Source of the DNA: Trichomonas vaginalis G3
Lineage: Eukaryota > Parabasalia > Trichomonadida > Trichomonadidae
Direction: 5' to 3'
Assembly: GCF_026262505.1 (NCBI RefSeq)
Contig: NC_067205.1
Location: 14,322,001 to 14,386,000 of the forward strand
DNA length: 64,000 nucleotides
Part shown: positions 20,270-29,576 of the stretch, piece by piece
How the letters are laid out: each line of letters opens with the position of its first letter
How positions within the stretch are numbered: position 1 is the first letter of the stretch
Translations under genes and position numbers: made by a program
Notes under the pieces: model-generated
The model's database searches: none
What the model was told of the DNA's origin: nothing
The model's input: the letters and a program-made list of their open reading frames with translations, nothing else

Positions 20270-23200
20270 ATGTATCGGAAGTTGTCTAAGTTAGAACACT
20301 CGGAAATAAAACAACTTCTTACAGAAGCTAATATAGATGTTGCAAAGCATTACGCAACAAACAAAAAAGCACTCGCTGACTTCATTAAAGACTATAATGG
20401 TGCAATAAGTTATGATAGAATTCATGATTACATTAATAACAAAACATTTCCTTTAAATGACGTTGCTATTGACTTATATCATAGACGTTCAATACCTCAT
20501 GAAGTAAGGCGTGAGATGTTTGACATAACAAATGCGAACGTTGGTCATACTCGTAAAGCTCTTTCACATGATGTTCGTCAAGAAATGTTTGACATAACAA
20601 ATGCGAACGTTGGTGAAACAAGAAGAAGAGACGACACACTGAAACAACAGAGAAGAGAGATGTTTAAGAGCGCTATAGAACAAGTTCGCAAAGCTAACGA
20701 TGTCATTCGTTCCATTGACGACAAACCAAAAGAAGGTGAGAGATGGTTAAAGAAAGATGAAGAGAATAGGAAGAGAAATGTGAAGTCAGGCAATAGACTC
20801 ATTGACTTTAACATCGAAGCTTTAGATGAACCAAACAGAGACTACTTACACAAACATTTCGGTAAGGTTTTCATGAGACTCTTAGAGAAAATTAAAATAA
20901 ACTCCCAACAAAGATGGATGGTATGTTATAAACTTGGTGGAAAGTATGAATGTTCTACGTTAAACCTCAATAATTTTGGAACACTACTACATCAGCTCTT
21001 GAAGGAGAACTTTATATCAGAGATAGAAGCAAATGCTGCAGGTATTGTTGAAATGCACTATGACTTCTTCTTGACAAACATAAAGAATCTTACCGAAATA
21101 AAGATGTATGATTTAACAGAATATGAAGGCTTAACGATGTCAGATGTAAAGAAAGGCAAACCAAAAAAGAGACCATATAGAGATGAAAGCACACTGACAA
21201 ATGACCAGAAAGCCATTTTGGAAGCTCTTAAGCAAACAGGAAACCCAGCACTTATAGAAAGCTTTTGGAAAGATAATGGTGAAAAGAAGTTTTATAAGAA
21301 GAGAAGCGGTCAGTTCTGGAAGTATCTTTGCACATTACCTATAAATCTTGAACGCTACCAAATCTTCAATGAACTGAACAAAAGAACTGCAACACTTATG
21401 ACAGAAGACAATTGTTTCGTTTATGCTTGCATTCAGGCTGGAGTAGATGGAGAGACTATTGACCACATGAGAGAAGTCATTCGTGTTAGAGACTTTCCTC
21501 AAAGTAAAGTACAAGAAATTTCTGACGCAACAGGTATAGCATTTAATGTTACCATTGGTTACTTCAATGACTCAAGACATAATGAAATAAAGAGATACAT
21601 ACCAAAAGAATGTGAAACTGTTCGAACTATTGACTTACTTCTTGTTGAAGACCACTACATGCTAAATGAAAGACTTCCAATGACAACATATTTCATTCGC
21701 AACTATATAGAAATTCTCAAAGCTTGTGGTGGAATGAACATTGAGAAACAGATGAAAATATATACAAAGAGAGAGAACAAATATGTAGTTCGTTATGATA
21801 GAACTACACCACTATGGGATGTTATGAAAACATTGTGGGAGTGCAAATATTTCGAACCTATTTCTTATGGAGAACTTTTCACATATACGACTGACTTATA
21901 TAAACAGAACCTTGCACCATTTAAAGATTTGACATATGCTCCAAAGTATTGTGTACAACTGAAGAAGAAAGCAGAGTCAAAAGAAGTAAATAAAAATAAG
22001 TGCAAGTTCATTCCTGAGCACGTTTTCTTTGCTGACTTTGAGTGTAGTACCGATGGCTTTCATAAAGCTTTTAACATATGTTACGACAGTGAAGATGGTT
22101 CAGTGAGTGAAAACATTTGGGGTCAGAACTGTGCAACAGAATTTTTGGAGCGACTTCCTGACAAGAGTTTAATATATTTCCATAACCTCAGCTATGACAT
22201 AAACTTCATCTTAAGACACATGACAGAAGTGAAAGGAACTCCCATCATTAAAGGTTCACGAACAATGCAAATAACTGGCTTATATAAAGGAAGGGCAATT
22301 ATTATAAAAGACTCTTACAGTGTTATAAATAAGAAACTTAAACTATTTCCTGCTATGTTTAACTTACAAACAGGACCGAAAGAAGTATTTCCATATAACT
22401 ACTACAGCAGTGTTTTGTTAGCAAATGACAACAGAACTGGTGTCATTTCTGAAGCATGTAAGTTTGTCAAGGATGCAGATACGTTCATGAAGAACATAGA
22501 TTCCATCAAAGGTTGCAGAATAGATGAGAACCACTTCGACTTAGAAAAGTATAGCACATTTTATTGCAAACAAGATGTAAGAATTTTAAGAGAAGGTTTT
22601 GTTAAGTTCCGCAATGACATATTGAAAGAATTGATTTAAACGTTTATGACTACGTTAGTATTTGTTCTATTGCTAACAAATTGTTTGAGAACAGAGTGTA
22701 CTTCCCGAATGGAAATTTATATGACCTCTCAAATAAACCAAGAGAATTTATTTCGAGATGCATTCAAGGTGGAAGATGTATGTTGTCAGATAACATTAAA
22801 CAAAAGAGCGAAAAGAAACTCATTGCTGATTTCGACGCTGTTTCATTATATCCATCCGCTATAGCAAGACTTTATACTTTAGAAGGTATTCCAAAGGTTA
22901 TGAAGAAAGAAATGTTAAGCACAGAGTATCTCATGAGACATTTATTCGATGACGACCAAAAGGAACCCATTGGTGAAAAGTTTATGTCTGGCTTCTTTGT
23001 TCTCATTAAGATAACAGAGATTGGAATACATAGACACTTTCCTTTAATAGTTTGTGACCCTGAACTAAATCCAGAACTTAATGTTCCCAGAAGTTCAAAC
23101 ACTTGCTGTTTAATGTATGTTGACCATATAACATTACAAGACCTCATAAAATATCAAGGTGTCAAATGTGAAGTGTTGCAAGGATACTATTACGATGGAA

Positions 23201-24089
23201 ACAGAGATATTAGAATAAGAGATGAAGTAAAGAAGTTGTTTGAGTTAAGGTTAAAGTATAAGAAAGAAGGAAATCCTTTGCAAGAAAATATAAAGCTCAT
23301 TCTGAACAGTATTTATGGCAAAACTATTCTATCTCCTATTGAGTCAAAAATAACCATAGTAAATGACAAAGATGCTATAAGATATGCCATCAGAAACTAC
23401 AACCATATAGTGAAGTTCGAAGGTTTGGATGGTTCAGATAAAACTATTTTCAAGCTAACGAAAAGTATTTGCAGACACTTTAACTTCTGTCCACTTGGTG
23501 TTAACATTCTGTCTATGTCGAAGAGAATAATGTGTGAAGTATTCTGTACTGCTGAGGACTTAGGAATGGACATCTTTTATAGCGATACCGACAGTATGCA
23601 TCTCTACAATGAAGATATCCTCGTTTAGCTGAAGAGTTTGAGAAACGTTATGGAAGAGTTCTCATTGGTAAAAACCTTGGTCAATTTCATAGCGACTTTG
23701 CAGAAATCACACCTGGAAAACAAAGTTTAGCATACAAGTCAATATTTTGTGGAAAGAAGACTTACATAGACTTACTCACGAATGATTTAAATGAAGTTGC
23801 ATTTCACTGCAGAATGAAAGGCGTGAAGCAAGATGTTATTGCTTTAACCGCTAATGAAATGTTTCCTGACTCTGTTCAGTGTTTCTATGATGAAGATAAA
23901 GGTTTAATGGTTCCGCAAGGAAAATTTGACAAAGACTCTGAGTTCAGTGTTATGAAGTTATATAAAGCACTTTATGACGGTCAAGAGATTGGATTTGACT
24001 TATGTAAGTCTGCTACACCTGCATTTGACGAGAAGTTTAACTTCTCAATAACGACTAAAACAAGCTTTATTCGTAAGTTGAAGTTCTGA
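20270..24089 (+). pseudogene. polB: P1 protein-primed DNA polymerase B
   Basis: The Polinton replicase. The exonuclease domain has FFADFECSTDG (Exo I), YFHNLSYDINFIL (Exo II) and STFYCKQDVRIL (Exo III). The polymerase palm has DAVSLYPSAIA (motif A), KLILNSIYGKT (motif B) and FYSDTDSMH (motif C with the catalytic Asp pair). The N-terminal region is charged and carries a tandemly duplicated phrase (REMFDITNANVG appears twice) that is single in P2. Spacing between exonuclease and palm fits the protein-primed group. The copy is broken in a few places. P2 has a match at 51706-55473. Confidence 0.9.
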
Positions 24090-24167
24090 GGTCATTTATT
24101 TTGTCAGCAATGAGGTCATTCGTGATAAAAATAAGCCGCTAGCGCAAGGGCGAAGCCCATGAGGTCA
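24090..24167. repeat. GC-rich mini-hairpin spacer with GAGGTCATT repeats
   Basis: Between the convergent polymerase and minor capsid genes. GAGGTCATTTATT, GAGGTCATTCGTG and GAGGTCATTTACA repeat three times. A GC-rich insert (GCCGCTAGCGCAAGGGCGAA with GGGC-GAA-GCCC folding) lies near 24134-24161. In P2 the corresponding junction carries the HNH gene instead. Confidence 0.55.
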
Positions 24168-25019
24168 TTTACAATACTGCGATGTAGAGTTTAAGAGTTG
24201 TGCTTCAATGTAGAGACAGTCCTTATGGTCTGGAGGTAGCAAAACAGGTGCTTTATGGTCATGAGTGGAGAACATGTCTATCCAAAACTCACGATTGAAG
24301 CCAGTAAGCTTGTAATACTTAGGATTTGGCAGTGGTGAAGTTCTTGTATGACCAATGAACTCATTTTCAACTCCCTTACTTAAGTTGAATATAATATAGC
24401 TTGCTTTCTATCCAAATGCCAGGTGTTACAATCTTTGAAAATTCATTTTCCTCGGAAGCATTGCATAATAATTGAAACATTTTTGAAGTCATCATTTGGT
24501 TCAGAGATTTGAAATCTTATACGTAATGGATTTTTTTTCTTTTTAGCTACTTCATTGAATGGTGAGAATACAATGAATTGACAGTCATGAGTTCCATCTT
24601 CATTTTCATTAAATTCATAATGAAAGTCTATAAGTTGTGGCCGACTACCTTCTTCCTTCAGTTGTGCAAAAAACTCACGTAAAGGCTGTAAAGTTTGTAC
24701 TTCAATGTTGAACTTTTTCTCGAACATTTCATTGAAGGAAATCATACATTGCAACAATGTTGTATCGTCTTTAAAGTATTTGTATATGTGAATGTTTTGG
24801 GCGCTTAAAGACTGTTCGTCATTTTCTATCTCGACTTGAAGTATAAAGTCAACCTTTCTGAAAGCACGTGTTATATACATAGATGTTATGCCAATGTACT
24901 TCTCTTCATTAATGTTCACAATCCAGTCTGTTGGAAACTTAAACGTTACTCTGTTCCCCTTTATTTTGACGTCAGGGTTTTCACTACTGAACGCAACAGA
25001 TAAGGTATTTGTCTATACA
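24168..25019 (-). pseudogene. P1 minor capsid-like protein C
   Basis: Starts MYRQIPLSVAFSSENPD in both Polintons. Visible phrases include INEEKYIGITSMYITRAF, a mid-protein DFHYEFNENEDGTHDCQF and a C-terminus GFNREFWIDMFSTHD...LPPDHKDCLYIEAQLL. The overall pattern matches proteins A and B, and it is the most capsid-adjacent of the three, so it is the best candidate for the single jelly-roll penton protein. The start lies just downstream of a TTTTTATCCG box. P2 has it at 50165-51020. This copy is not whole. Confidence 0.55.
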
Positions 25020-25044
25020 TTTAATTCGGATAAAAATAAACCAT

Positions 25045-25305
25045 TTACTCTTTCTTTGCTTCAGCTTCTTTAGCTTTTGCTTCAGCTTCTTCTCTAGCTT
25101 TCTTCGCCAGCAAACGTGGGTTCTTTTGTCTTCCAGCAGCTAATGCAGCAAGTTGTTTTTCACTAAGTTTTCTCTTTGGTCTCTCTGGCTTTTGTTCTTG
25201 TTTTTGTTCCTTCAGTTCGGATAAAATTTGCTCACGAATTTCTTTCTTCAATGCTTCAACATCTATGACCCCTTGGGTCTTGTCCGTAGGGCTTGTCTGA
25301 GTCAT
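25045..25305 (-). CDS. P1 Lys/Glu/Ala-rich coiled-coil protein, 86 aa
   Basis: Starts MTQTSPTDKTQGVIDVEALK at the first ATG (25305), although the frame extends to a TTG at 25326. A charged helix follows (KKEIREQILSELKEQKQEQK), then a basic patch (RPKRKLSEKQLAALAAGRQK), then an AEAKAKEAEAKKE tail. The composition suggests a DNA-binding core or scaffold protein in the virion. Its promoter region has GTTTTTTATCTG, like the capsid genes. It is nearly identical in P2 (49883-50140). Confidence 0.55.
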   Translation of the reverse strand: MTQTSPTDKTQGVIDVEALKKEIREQILSELKEQKQEQKPERPKRKLSEKQLAALAAGRQKNPRLLAKKAREEAEAKAKEAEAKKE

Positions 25306-25350
25306 TTGACTGCAGATAAAAAACAAAATTAAAACTTTAACCGGTGTAAA

Positions 25351-25785
25351 ATGAGCTTGTCAAAATCAGAGCGAGAGTCTATTATATTAAATGACGCCAG
25401 AGGAATACAACATCCTTTCTATTACGTAAGTCAGAGTAAAGATGGTAAAATATACGTAAGAAAAAGAAAGGTTCCATTAGCGAATGCAGAAAGCGACAAC
25501 ATTAAGGTGTATGGCAAGGGTGAAGTCCACGAAGCCCATGTTAAGCCTTCTATTCAAACTGAAAAGTCAATAGAACAAGAAGAAAAGAAGCCAGATGTAC
25601 TTTCAATAACGAACCAAGAGCTTATTGCAAAGTTTGTGAATTTCATTGAAAAACAAACCGAGTCAAAGAACCCTGACCCGCCAGTGAAAGAAGTTGAGAC
25701 AAAAGAGAATGTACAGTTCATTGAAAATGTCAAGAAACAACTTCCACCACGAATGCCAAGAAGAAGAGTGAGAATAATGAAGTAA
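25351..25785 (+). CDS. P1 conserved capsid-block protein, 144 aa
   Basis: Starts MSLSKSERESIILNDARGIQ. The N-terminal part has a YYVSQSKDGKIYVRKRK strand-like section, the middle is Pro/Glu-rich and low in structure, and the C-terminus is strongly basic (PPRMPRRRVRIMK). It is divergent from the coiled-coil gene and lies 27 bp before the major capsid gene, so it is probably a virion protein, perhaps one that contacts DNA. The P2 counterpart (49413-49837) is not whole. No family was recognised. Confidence 0.5.
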   Translation: MSLSKSERESIILNDARGIQHPFYYVSQSKDGKIYVRKRKVPLANAESDNIKVYGKGEVHEAHVKPSIQTEKSIEQEEKKPDVLSITNQELIAKFVNFIEKQTESKNPDPPVKEVETKENVQFIENVKKQLPPRMPRRRVRIMK

Positions 25786-25789
25786 ATAG

Positions 25790-25812
25790 ATATTTTTATC
25801 CGAAGTAAATAC
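25790..25812 (+). promoter_or_regulatory. TTTTTATCCG box before the major capsid gene
   Basis: ATATTTTTATCCGAAGTAAA lies immediately before the ATG at 25813. Variants of TTTTTATCYG also precede minor capsid protein C (both copies), the coiled-coil gene (TTTTTTATCTG) and the KilA-N fragment at 57398 (TTTTTTATCCTG). It is a candidate promoter or initiator element shared by these genes; function is inferred. Confidence 0.45.
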
Positions 25813-27387
25813 ATGCAGAACGAACAGTTAAACGAATTTACTCCAGCAGAGCATATTCATCAGATTCGCTCATATTTCGATATCATAGACAATGCAGTTC
25901 AAATTGGTGACACTAATAGAAAATATTCTGACGCAAAGATTCCATCACAACCTGGAACTGCTAAAGATAACACATGGGTAACATTCAATCTCTCACCTCC
26001 TGGTGAAAATATGTTGGACCTTTACAATACATTCATTACGTATAAAATGGAAGGTCAATTTATTGTAGATAAAGAAATTGGTTCAGGTTCCAATAAAACA
26101 AACCCACCAGGATTTTGGATTGGTTTCGATGACGCTTTCTATGCAGTTGCTGGATATCAAATCCTTGCAAATGGTCGTATCGTATATTCTCAAGACAACG
26201 CAAGAGAAGAAGCATATATAACTTCAAACTCACAAACTACCGAACAAATAAAGAAAGTAGATGTTTTCTCAAAGACTCGACATGAAGATGTATGGAGTCA
26301 TTCGGGAACATGCAGAACAGGACAAATTGTTAGTGGTCCAATTACAGCAGGAAAATCATTTGATTTTAAGCTTCGTTTAAGAATTCCTGTTAGAAGATTC
26401 CTTCCATTAGAAGCTATTCGATTTATTCCAGCTTTTGCAGGAAACATTCAGCTTAAAGTAAAGTTCAGTAGCGACGCCTTACAATGCACATCTATATCTG
26501 TAAATGATATCATTGCTTTCAATCCAACTCTTAAAGTTGCATTTGCTTCAGATTCAAATCCACCGACAAATAAATTTGTTCCATGGAATGAACCATTCAC
26601 TATGATAACGAAGGCAGTAGAAGCTAGTGGAACAGTTACTATTACAACTGTAACCCAGCAACTATTTCGAACAAAGATGGATTTTAATGAATGTTTCATT
26701 CATCCAAAGTCATTCTCTTTAGACCCTAACATTTATACAGAACTTGTAGAACATTATACAAACGAGGCTTTATGTTTTCCTGTTAAAGTTATGGATTGGA
26801 TTCCTATGGATGGTTCATTTTCAAAGAATACAGATAGTTCAAGTGCAACATTTACAGCAGCTTATACGCCTATTAATGTTAAAAGTATTTGGGCACTATT
26901 TAGAAAGAAAGACAACTATTATGTTAATTTTGAGAACCCTAAGTTTAAATATCTTCAGCTTTCCATGGGAGCTTATGGAAATATGCCTGCAGAACCCGAA
27001 AAATCATATGGACCTGTATTTTATGAAATGGTTGCGAACGCTTGCAATACAAACAATGATATGATAGGATTTAATGAAGATGTTATGAGGTCATTGGTGG
27101 ATGATGGTAGTGTGGAACATAAATGGGATAGCTATGACAACACACATTTCTTATGTGGTTTTCCAACTGAAGTGGACTTTTGCTTCCAGCAAGGTCAAAC
27201 ATCTACTGCTCCAATAACATACAAATTGTCTGTTAAAGGACCTATTGAACTAGCAACTGAAAATGTACCAAAGCCACTTATTGGATTTATGAGGGATTGT
27301 TGCTTTGCCATTCAGGTGCGTGCTAATGGCATCCCCATAATAAGATTAGATGACTATAACTTAGCAACTGACGACAGTGAGGAATAA
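25813..27387 (+). CDS. P1 major capsid protein, 524 aa
   Basis: The size, the position beside the minor capsid genes and a beta-rich sequence with long loops fit the double jelly-roll major capsid protein of Polintons. Typical phrases include NTWVTFNLSPPGENMLDLYN near the N-terminus, RLRIPVRRFLPLEAIRFIPA (about residues 190-210), and VMDWIPMDGSF and NYYVNFENPKFKYLQLSMGA in the second half. It would assemble as trimers on the icosahedral shell. It looks whole. By eye the P2 product (47811-49385) is identical, which is the best sign that the two elements are young. The fold is inferred, not proven. Confidence 0.75.
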   Translation: MQNEQLNEFTPAEHIHQIRSYFDIIDNAVQIGDTNRKYSDAKIPSQPGTAKDNTWVTFNLSPPGENMLDLYNTFITYKMEGQFIVDKEIGSGSNKTNPPGFWIGFDDAFYAVAGYQILANGRIVYSQDNAREEAYITSNSQTTEQIKKVDVFSKTRHEDVWSHSGTCRTGQIVSGPITAGKSFDFKLRLRIPVRRFLPLEAIRFIPAFAGNIQLKVKFSSDALQCTSISVNDIIAFNPTLKVAFASDSNPPTNKFVPWNEPFTMITKAVEASGTVTITTVTQQLFRTKMDFNECFIHPKSFSLDPNIYTELVEHYTNEALCFPVKVMDWIPMDGSFSKNTDSSSATFTAAYTPINVKSIWALFRKKDNYYVNFENPKFKYLQLSMGAYGNMPAEPEKSYGPVFYEMVANACNTNNDMIGFNEDVMRSLVDDGSVEHKWDSYDNTHFLCGFPTEVDFCFQQGQTSTAPITYKLSVKGPIELATENVPKPLIGFMRDCCFAIQVRANGIPIIRLDDYNLATDDSEE

Positions 27388-27417
27388 AGGATGAACGTTT
27401 ATTTTTAAAGCTTATAA

Positions 27418-27858
27418 ATGAGTTCTTCATCAAGCTCTCGTGAACCTTCACCATCTATGAAACAAACTTTACCAAACGATTATGGAGCACCTATTGAATA
27501 TTTCTTACGAGCTGCACAATGGCAAAGAGCAGTCTCACCAAGGTTAGGTGTTCCACCAGCTCCTGTCAAAAATAGCATTTGGTCAAGTCCTTATATAAGA
27601 TATGGTCTCCCACTAGGTTTGCTAGCTACAGCAGGAGCAGTTATGATGTTGAAAAGAAATAAAGCAAATGTTGTAAATAATACTGAAGTAGCTGAAGTTA
27701 AACAAACTCCAACGCCTTCACAAGCAAAACCTTCAATGACTCCTGAACCTATGGAAGTACAAACTCCTGTTCAAAAGTCAACTCCTAAACCGACTCCAAC
27801 ATTTAAACCAGAACCTACTCCTCAAATAAATCGTAAAACTCCTGCGTTTCCTTACTGA
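27418..27858 (+). CDS. P1 Pro-rich single-pass membrane protein, 146 aa
   Basis: The N-terminus is Ser-rich (MSSSSSSREPSPSMKQ). A hydrophobic helix YGLPLGLLATAGAVMML lies at about residues 62-78, followed by a basic stop (KRNK). The rest is a Pro/Thr-rich tail with repeated TPTPS and PKPTPT phrases. It follows the major capsid gene by 30 bp. A virion membrane or spike-anchoring protein is plausible. The P2 copy is interrupted by a mariner at the TA corresponding to 27678-27679 here, and its tail has one extra Pro-rich repeat. Confidence 0.55.
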   Translation: MSSSSSSREPSPSMKQTLPNDYGAPIEYFLRAAQWQRAVSPRLGVPPAPVKNSIWSSPYIRYGLPLGLLATAGAVMMLKRNKANVVNNTEVAEVKQTPTPSQAKPSMTPEPMEVQTPVQKSTPKPTPTFKPEPTPQINRKTPAFPY

Positions 27859-27906
27859 AAAAATAACGTTATTTTTATTTAATATTATAATTTTTATTTG
27901 ATTGAA

Positions 27907-28143
27907 ATGACGACTAAAGTCACTGAAGCAATGAAACAAAAGTTTTTGGTAGAATACATTAAATCAGGAACTATTCCAGAAGGTTTTTACATTCATACTA
28001 TGAAGGATGGTAGAGTTCAGTTTAGAAAGATAAAGCAACCATTAGATAAAGAAGGTATATTAAGGAAGATTAAACTTCATGAGGACAACATTGCTGAACT
28101 TAGGAAGAAGTTAGAAGAGTTGGAGAAAGGAAGTGAGTTATAA
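27907..28143 (+). CDS. P1 small helical protein, 78 aa
   Basis: Starts MTTKVTEAMKQKFLVEYIKS at the ATG 27907; the frame opens at a TTG at 27898. The N-terminal half has GFYIHTMKDGRVQFRKIKQP. The C-terminal half is a charged helix with leucine heptads (NIAELRKKLEELEKGSEL), suggesting dimerisation. It is nearly identical in P2 (38305-38541). It is the last gene before the inner inverted repeat. No family was recognised. Confidence 0.5.
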   Translation: MTTKVTEAMKQKFLVEYIKSGTIPEGFYIHTMKDGRVQFRKIKQPLDKEGILRKIKLHEDNIAELRKKLEELEKGSEL

Positions 28144-28159
28144 AACAATGAATTCAACA

Positions 28160-28210
28160 GGGTGAAAAAAGAGGTGAAAAAACAGGTGAGATCTCACCGC
28201 TTCACCTAAA
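28160..28210. promoter_or_regulatory. Palindrome box at the P1 right inner repeat
   Basis: The palindrome GGTGAGATCTCACC at 28185-28198, preceded by GGTGAAAAAAG and GGTGAAAAAACA and followed by GCTTCACCTAAATTTA. It is part of the inner inverted repeat that pairs with 6957-7085. In P2 the same box stands about 100 bp before the 106-aa gene. Here the expected gene start (ATGACAGAAC at 28284) leads only into a 13-codon stub. Confidence 0.6.
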
Positions 28211-28309
28211 TTTATTTTTGCGCTATGTTTTCATACGTGTGGGAGTGGTGATATCATTTATTTTTTTATTTTATTTTTTTATAAATGACAGAACAAAAAT
28301 ATAACATTT

Positions 28310-28744
28310 CTACTCAACAGGAATGAGACCCTTACTGACTATGTATTCGTTTAATGCTTGATGAAAACAATGGTACATATTATCGTATGGGTATACACAA
28401 CGTCTGTTTCCATCGTCGTCGTATATGTAGAGCTCAAATCCAGTCCAACCTTCTTTTGTACAATATGTAGCTTTATTTAAGTATGTATTTATGTAGATAA
28501 GGCAATTTTCTTCATCGCTCCAGAAATAATTTTTGTTCTTTGTTGAAATAGTTTTTGTTCCTCTGCGACCATAAGGAATGTATGCAATGAACTTTGCGTC
28601 ATAAGGGATTGTAATATATTCAGGGTTTCTTTCATCGTCAATGGGTCTGTCTTTGTTAAAATGCATGTTTCTCAGTTTTACTTGAGTTTTGAATAGTTCA
28701 CGGAAACGTTCTGGGAAAGAGTCATAGTAAATGTAGTCGGACAT
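28310..28744 (-). CDS. P1 right-end accessory protein, 144 aa
   Basis: Starts MSDYIYYDSFPERFRELFKT. It is rich in Tyr and charged residues, with a Cys-containing C-terminal part (RRCVYPYDNMYHCFHQALNE). No family was recognised. It lies where P2 and the left end of P1 carry the 106-aa HNH-tail-like gene, but on the opposite strand relative to the end, so it appears to have replaced that gene inside the terminal repeat. It looks whole. Confidence 0.5.
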   Translation of the reverse strand: MSDYIYYDSFPERFRELFKTQVKLRNMHFNKDRPIDDERNPEYITIPYDAKFIAYIPYGRRGTKTISTKNKNYFWSDEENCLIYINTYLNKATYCTKEGWTGFELYIYDDDGNRRCVYPYDNMYHCFHQALNEYIVSKGLIPVE

Positions 28745-28823
28745 GTCTTTGTAATGAAATAAAAAATTTAAAAAAAATAAAAATAAGGTTATTTTTATTT
28801 AGTGAGGACGGTAGGGAATTTGT

Positions 28824-29010
28824 TAGTGAAGTCGTTTGTGAAAACGTTAGTGAAGTGAAGTGGTTGGCGGCTTTGTAAATATTTAATGTTAAGTTAGTGT
28901 TGTCGTTTGTGTTGTAAAATATACGTTACCGGTTTCGTAAAGTGTCAAATTCACAAGTATTGGTTATGGTGGAATGCAGTGCCTCAGTACACTTGATAAC
29001 CATACTAACT
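28824..29010 (-). repeat. Polinton P1 right terminal inverted repeat
   Basis: Reverse complement of 6381-6566 except for a ~22-bp block. The end sequence can fold: TGGTTAT (28963-28969) pairs with ATAACCA (28996-29002) around a core containing GGTGGAATGCAGTGCC. The corresponding P2 end has a different stem around almost the same core. Confidence 0.9.
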
Positions 29011-29016
29011 AAGATC
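29011..29016. repeat. 6-bp target site duplication of Polinton P1, right
   Basis: AAGATC, matching 6375-6380. Confidence 0.9.
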
Positions 29017-29165
29017 TCCCAATTAATCCATTAACTGGAACAAATTACACGCCAAATCAAATGTATCAGCTGAAACCGAAATACACAAATGCAGATACAG
29101 AAAGGTTGTGGCAAATATGGGATACAGATACAGGCATGACCGCTGTTGACACATTCACAGCGTAA
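29016..29165 (+). pseudogene. IS481-like transposase, C-terminal segment
   Basis: Beyond the Polinton, the transposase frame resumes in the phase left at 6380 and runs about 49 codons to a TAA (INPLTGTNYTPNQMYQLKPK is visible). The phrase TPNQMY resembles the typical end of IS481/IS3-type transposases, where a TPxxxY motif follows the catalytic Glu. Its position confirms that the Polinton landed inside this gene. Confidence 0.7.
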
Positions 29166-29576
29166 TAATAAACATAATTTTTTAATTTCATTTTTAACAA
29201 GTTTTTTTAAATGTATGTAATGAATAATTCATTAGAATATGATAATGCACATTGTAACAGAATAGAACAATCACCAAATTTTTTTTGAAATTAAAAAATA
29301 AAAGTAAAAAGTATAAAGTAATCTAACCAAAAAAGATATTTAAAAGAATTTTGGAAAAAACAGAATAAGGATAATGATATTATTTTAGATACACAATCGA
29401 TGTACTGAAGAATAATCCGGTAAAATGATGATATAAAATTAGATTATTTTACAAGTAGCTAAAAGAATAAAACTATAATATAAAATAAATGAAGTTTAAT
29501 GAAACAATAAAGGTTAAATAAATAATAAAGATTTTTATTCTATATCAGTATTGAGAAGAAGTAACAGCTGACACTT
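29166..29576. other. Non-coding 3' part of the IS481-like element
   Basis: A+T-rich sequence between the transposase stop and the right terminal repeat. No gene, repeat array or structured element was seen. Confidence 0.5.

Larger units (their letters stand above)
6381..29010 (+). mobile_element. Polinton (Maverick) P1, 22.6 kb, broken
   Basis: A virus-like DNA element bounded by AGTTAGTATGGTTATC inverted ends and a 6-bp duplication. It is inserted in the transposase gene of the IS481-like element. Recognised parts are a packaging ATPase, a major capsid protein, three minor capsid-like proteins, a phage-like fibre, an integrase, a KilA-N protein, a D5-type primase-helicase and protein-primed DNA polymerase B. 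It looks full length from end to end but is broken at roughly ten places. Its capsid protein appears identical to that of P2, so it is young. Confidence 0.95.

Noticed and set aside
28310-28744. Candidate Polinton cysteine protease
   Set aside because: It lacks the His-Asp/Glu-Cys layout of adenain-like proteases; Cys and His residues occur but without recognisable context. No protease was identified in either element.
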